From Ignavibacteria bacterium (GTDB lineage Bacteria > Bacteroidota > Ignavibacteria > UBA10030 > SZUA-254), in the NCBI GenBank assembly GCA_005877655.1, contig VBOC01000169.1, forward strand, positions 494-6,847: DNA of 6,354 nucleotides, read 5' to 3'. A program made the translations under genes and the position numbers. The notes beneath the pieces were generated by a model, which saw only the letters and a list, made by a program, of their open reading frames with translations, was not told the DNA's origin and ran no database searches. Positions within the stretch are counted from its first letter, which is position 1. Every line of letters begins with the position of its first letter. Below, in pieces: positions 5,685 to 6,354 of this stretch.

Positions 5685-6354
5685 TCAACGAATTAGAACC
5701 ATTCTTTTCACGTCGACGAAGCGGCCCGCCTGGAGAAGGTAGAAGTAGACGCCGGTCGGGAAAGTGCTGGCTTCGAAACTAACTGCCTTAGATCCTGCAC
5801 TTTCGATCCCATCCGCCAGCGTTTTTAATTCTTGCCCGAACATATTGTATACTTTCAAAGTTACTCTGCTCTCCTCTGAGAGAGCATAACGGATCGTCGT
5901 CGCGGGATTGAACGGATTCGGATAGTTCTGATCCAACCTAAACGTCGATGGCAGGAAACGCTCTTGAGCCAATTCACGGTCAGGCAGCGGAGGAGGCTGT
6001 CCTTCCATGGGGACGATTCGAATTAGCTTGGATGGAACTACGATAGCTGAAGTCTGAAGCAGTAGCTTTCCGTCCTGATTCACCTTCACCCAGTATGCAC
6101 TTCCGGGAACGACCGTCGAACTTACCACGTAGGTGCCACTGTAGCCAAAGAATTGTGAAGTCACGAGTCCACCCGGAATCGATGCAATTTGCGAGACCAG
6201 GATGGAATCAGAGATTGATCCAATCATGTTCCACCCCGCGCTCACGTTTATGGTATCCCTCGATCTCAAGTATCCCGTCATTGACACACTCTGGTTTCCA
6301 TTGAACTTCAACCAGTATCCGGAGCCATTCTTGAGACTGGATTTTATCACGTAA
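5685..6354 (-). CDS. T9SS cargo protein, C-terminal part (5' end outside window)
   Basis: The frame is open to the right edge, so only about 222 C-terminal residues are seen; the GTG near 6350 is not a credible start. The visible part begins with a repeated module: 'GSGYWLKFNGNQSVSMTG' then 'DTINVSAGWNMIGSISDSI', and later 'FFGYSGTYVVSSTVVPGSAYWVKVNQDGKLLL'. The GYW(L/V)K strand and 'GWNMIGS' are common in large secreted proteins of Ignavibacteriota-like genomes, just before the sorting tail. A Pro-rich linker (PMEGQPPPLPDRE) follows, then an 85-residue type A T9SS C-terminal domain from 'FRLDQNYPNPFNPATTIRYA' to 'RMVLIR'. This tail sends the protein through the outer membrane and is normally cleaved during anchoring. 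The N-terminal functional domain lies outside, so its activity is unknown. Its tail resembles that of the beta-propeller protein but differs at many positions, so recent duplication is not suggested. Confidence 0.85.
   Translation of the reverse strand, partial: YVIKSSLKNGSGYWLKFNGNQSVSMTGYLRSRDTINVSAGWNMIGSISDSILVSQIASIPGGLVTSQFFGYSGTYVVSSTVVPGSAYWVKVNQDGKLLLQTSAIVVPSKLIRIVPMEGQPPPLPDRELAQERFLPSTFRLDQNYPNPFNPATTIRYALSEESRVTLKVYNMFGQELKTLADGIESAGSKAVSFEASTFPTGVYFYLLQAGRFVDVKRMVLIR

Noticed and set aside
1..6354. CRISPR array, tRNA, rRNA or insertion sequence
   Set aside because: No regularly spaced direct repeats, RNA-gene signatures, transposase or terminal inverted repeats with target duplications were found by eye.

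Overview
The window looks like chromosomal DNA of an FCB-group bacterium. Two proteins end in the 'QNYPNPFNP...YNxxGxxxxxLxDG...G.Y.Y.L' tail that marks cargo of the type IX secretion system (T9SS). This exact wording is typical of Ignavibacteriota, Kryptoniota, Balneolota, Calditrichota and relatives. Good Shine-Dalgarno sequences and two near-consensus sigma70-type promoters point away from classical Bacteroidia, which usually lack both; one Bacteroidetes-style promoter match is also present. The phylum is an inference; the tails and motifs are read directly.

Layout, left to right. (1) 1-1269, minus: the N-terminal part of a cell-surface protein made of repeated SbsA-type Ig-like (Big_5) domains, open through the left edge. 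(2) 1282-1812, minus: a small secreted protein of unknown function, 12 bp upstream of (1) and in the same apparent operon. (3) 1813-2111: a divergent promoter region with a near-consensus promoter, a long leader and a nested inverted repeat for the minus operon, and a separate promoter for the plus gene. (4) 2112-2762, plus: a 216-aa secreted protein of an uncharacterised family, convergent with the next gene at a 17-bp gap. (5) 2780-4505, minus: an Asp-box (BNR) beta-propeller protein with signal peptide and T9SS tail, broken by a one-base frameshift near its N-terminus. It is preceded by a strong promoter and a leader with a perfect 10-bp stem. (6) 4632-4917: no supported gene. (7) 4918-5277 and 5287-5517, minus: a DUF433 antitoxin followed by a DUF5615 PIN-like toxin, whose family-consistent start appears to be CTG. 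(8) 5685-6354, minus: the C-terminal part of another T9SS cargo protein, cut by the right edge.

Together this is a stretch of exported and surface proteins with a compact toxin-antitoxin pair inserted between two T9SS cargo genes. I found no RNA genes, CRISPR, IS elements or phage genes. There is no convincing new multi-gene system. The best candidates for something undescribed are the structured leader before the beta-propeller gene, the CTG-start toxin in frame with its antitoxin, and the secreted pair at 1-1812.
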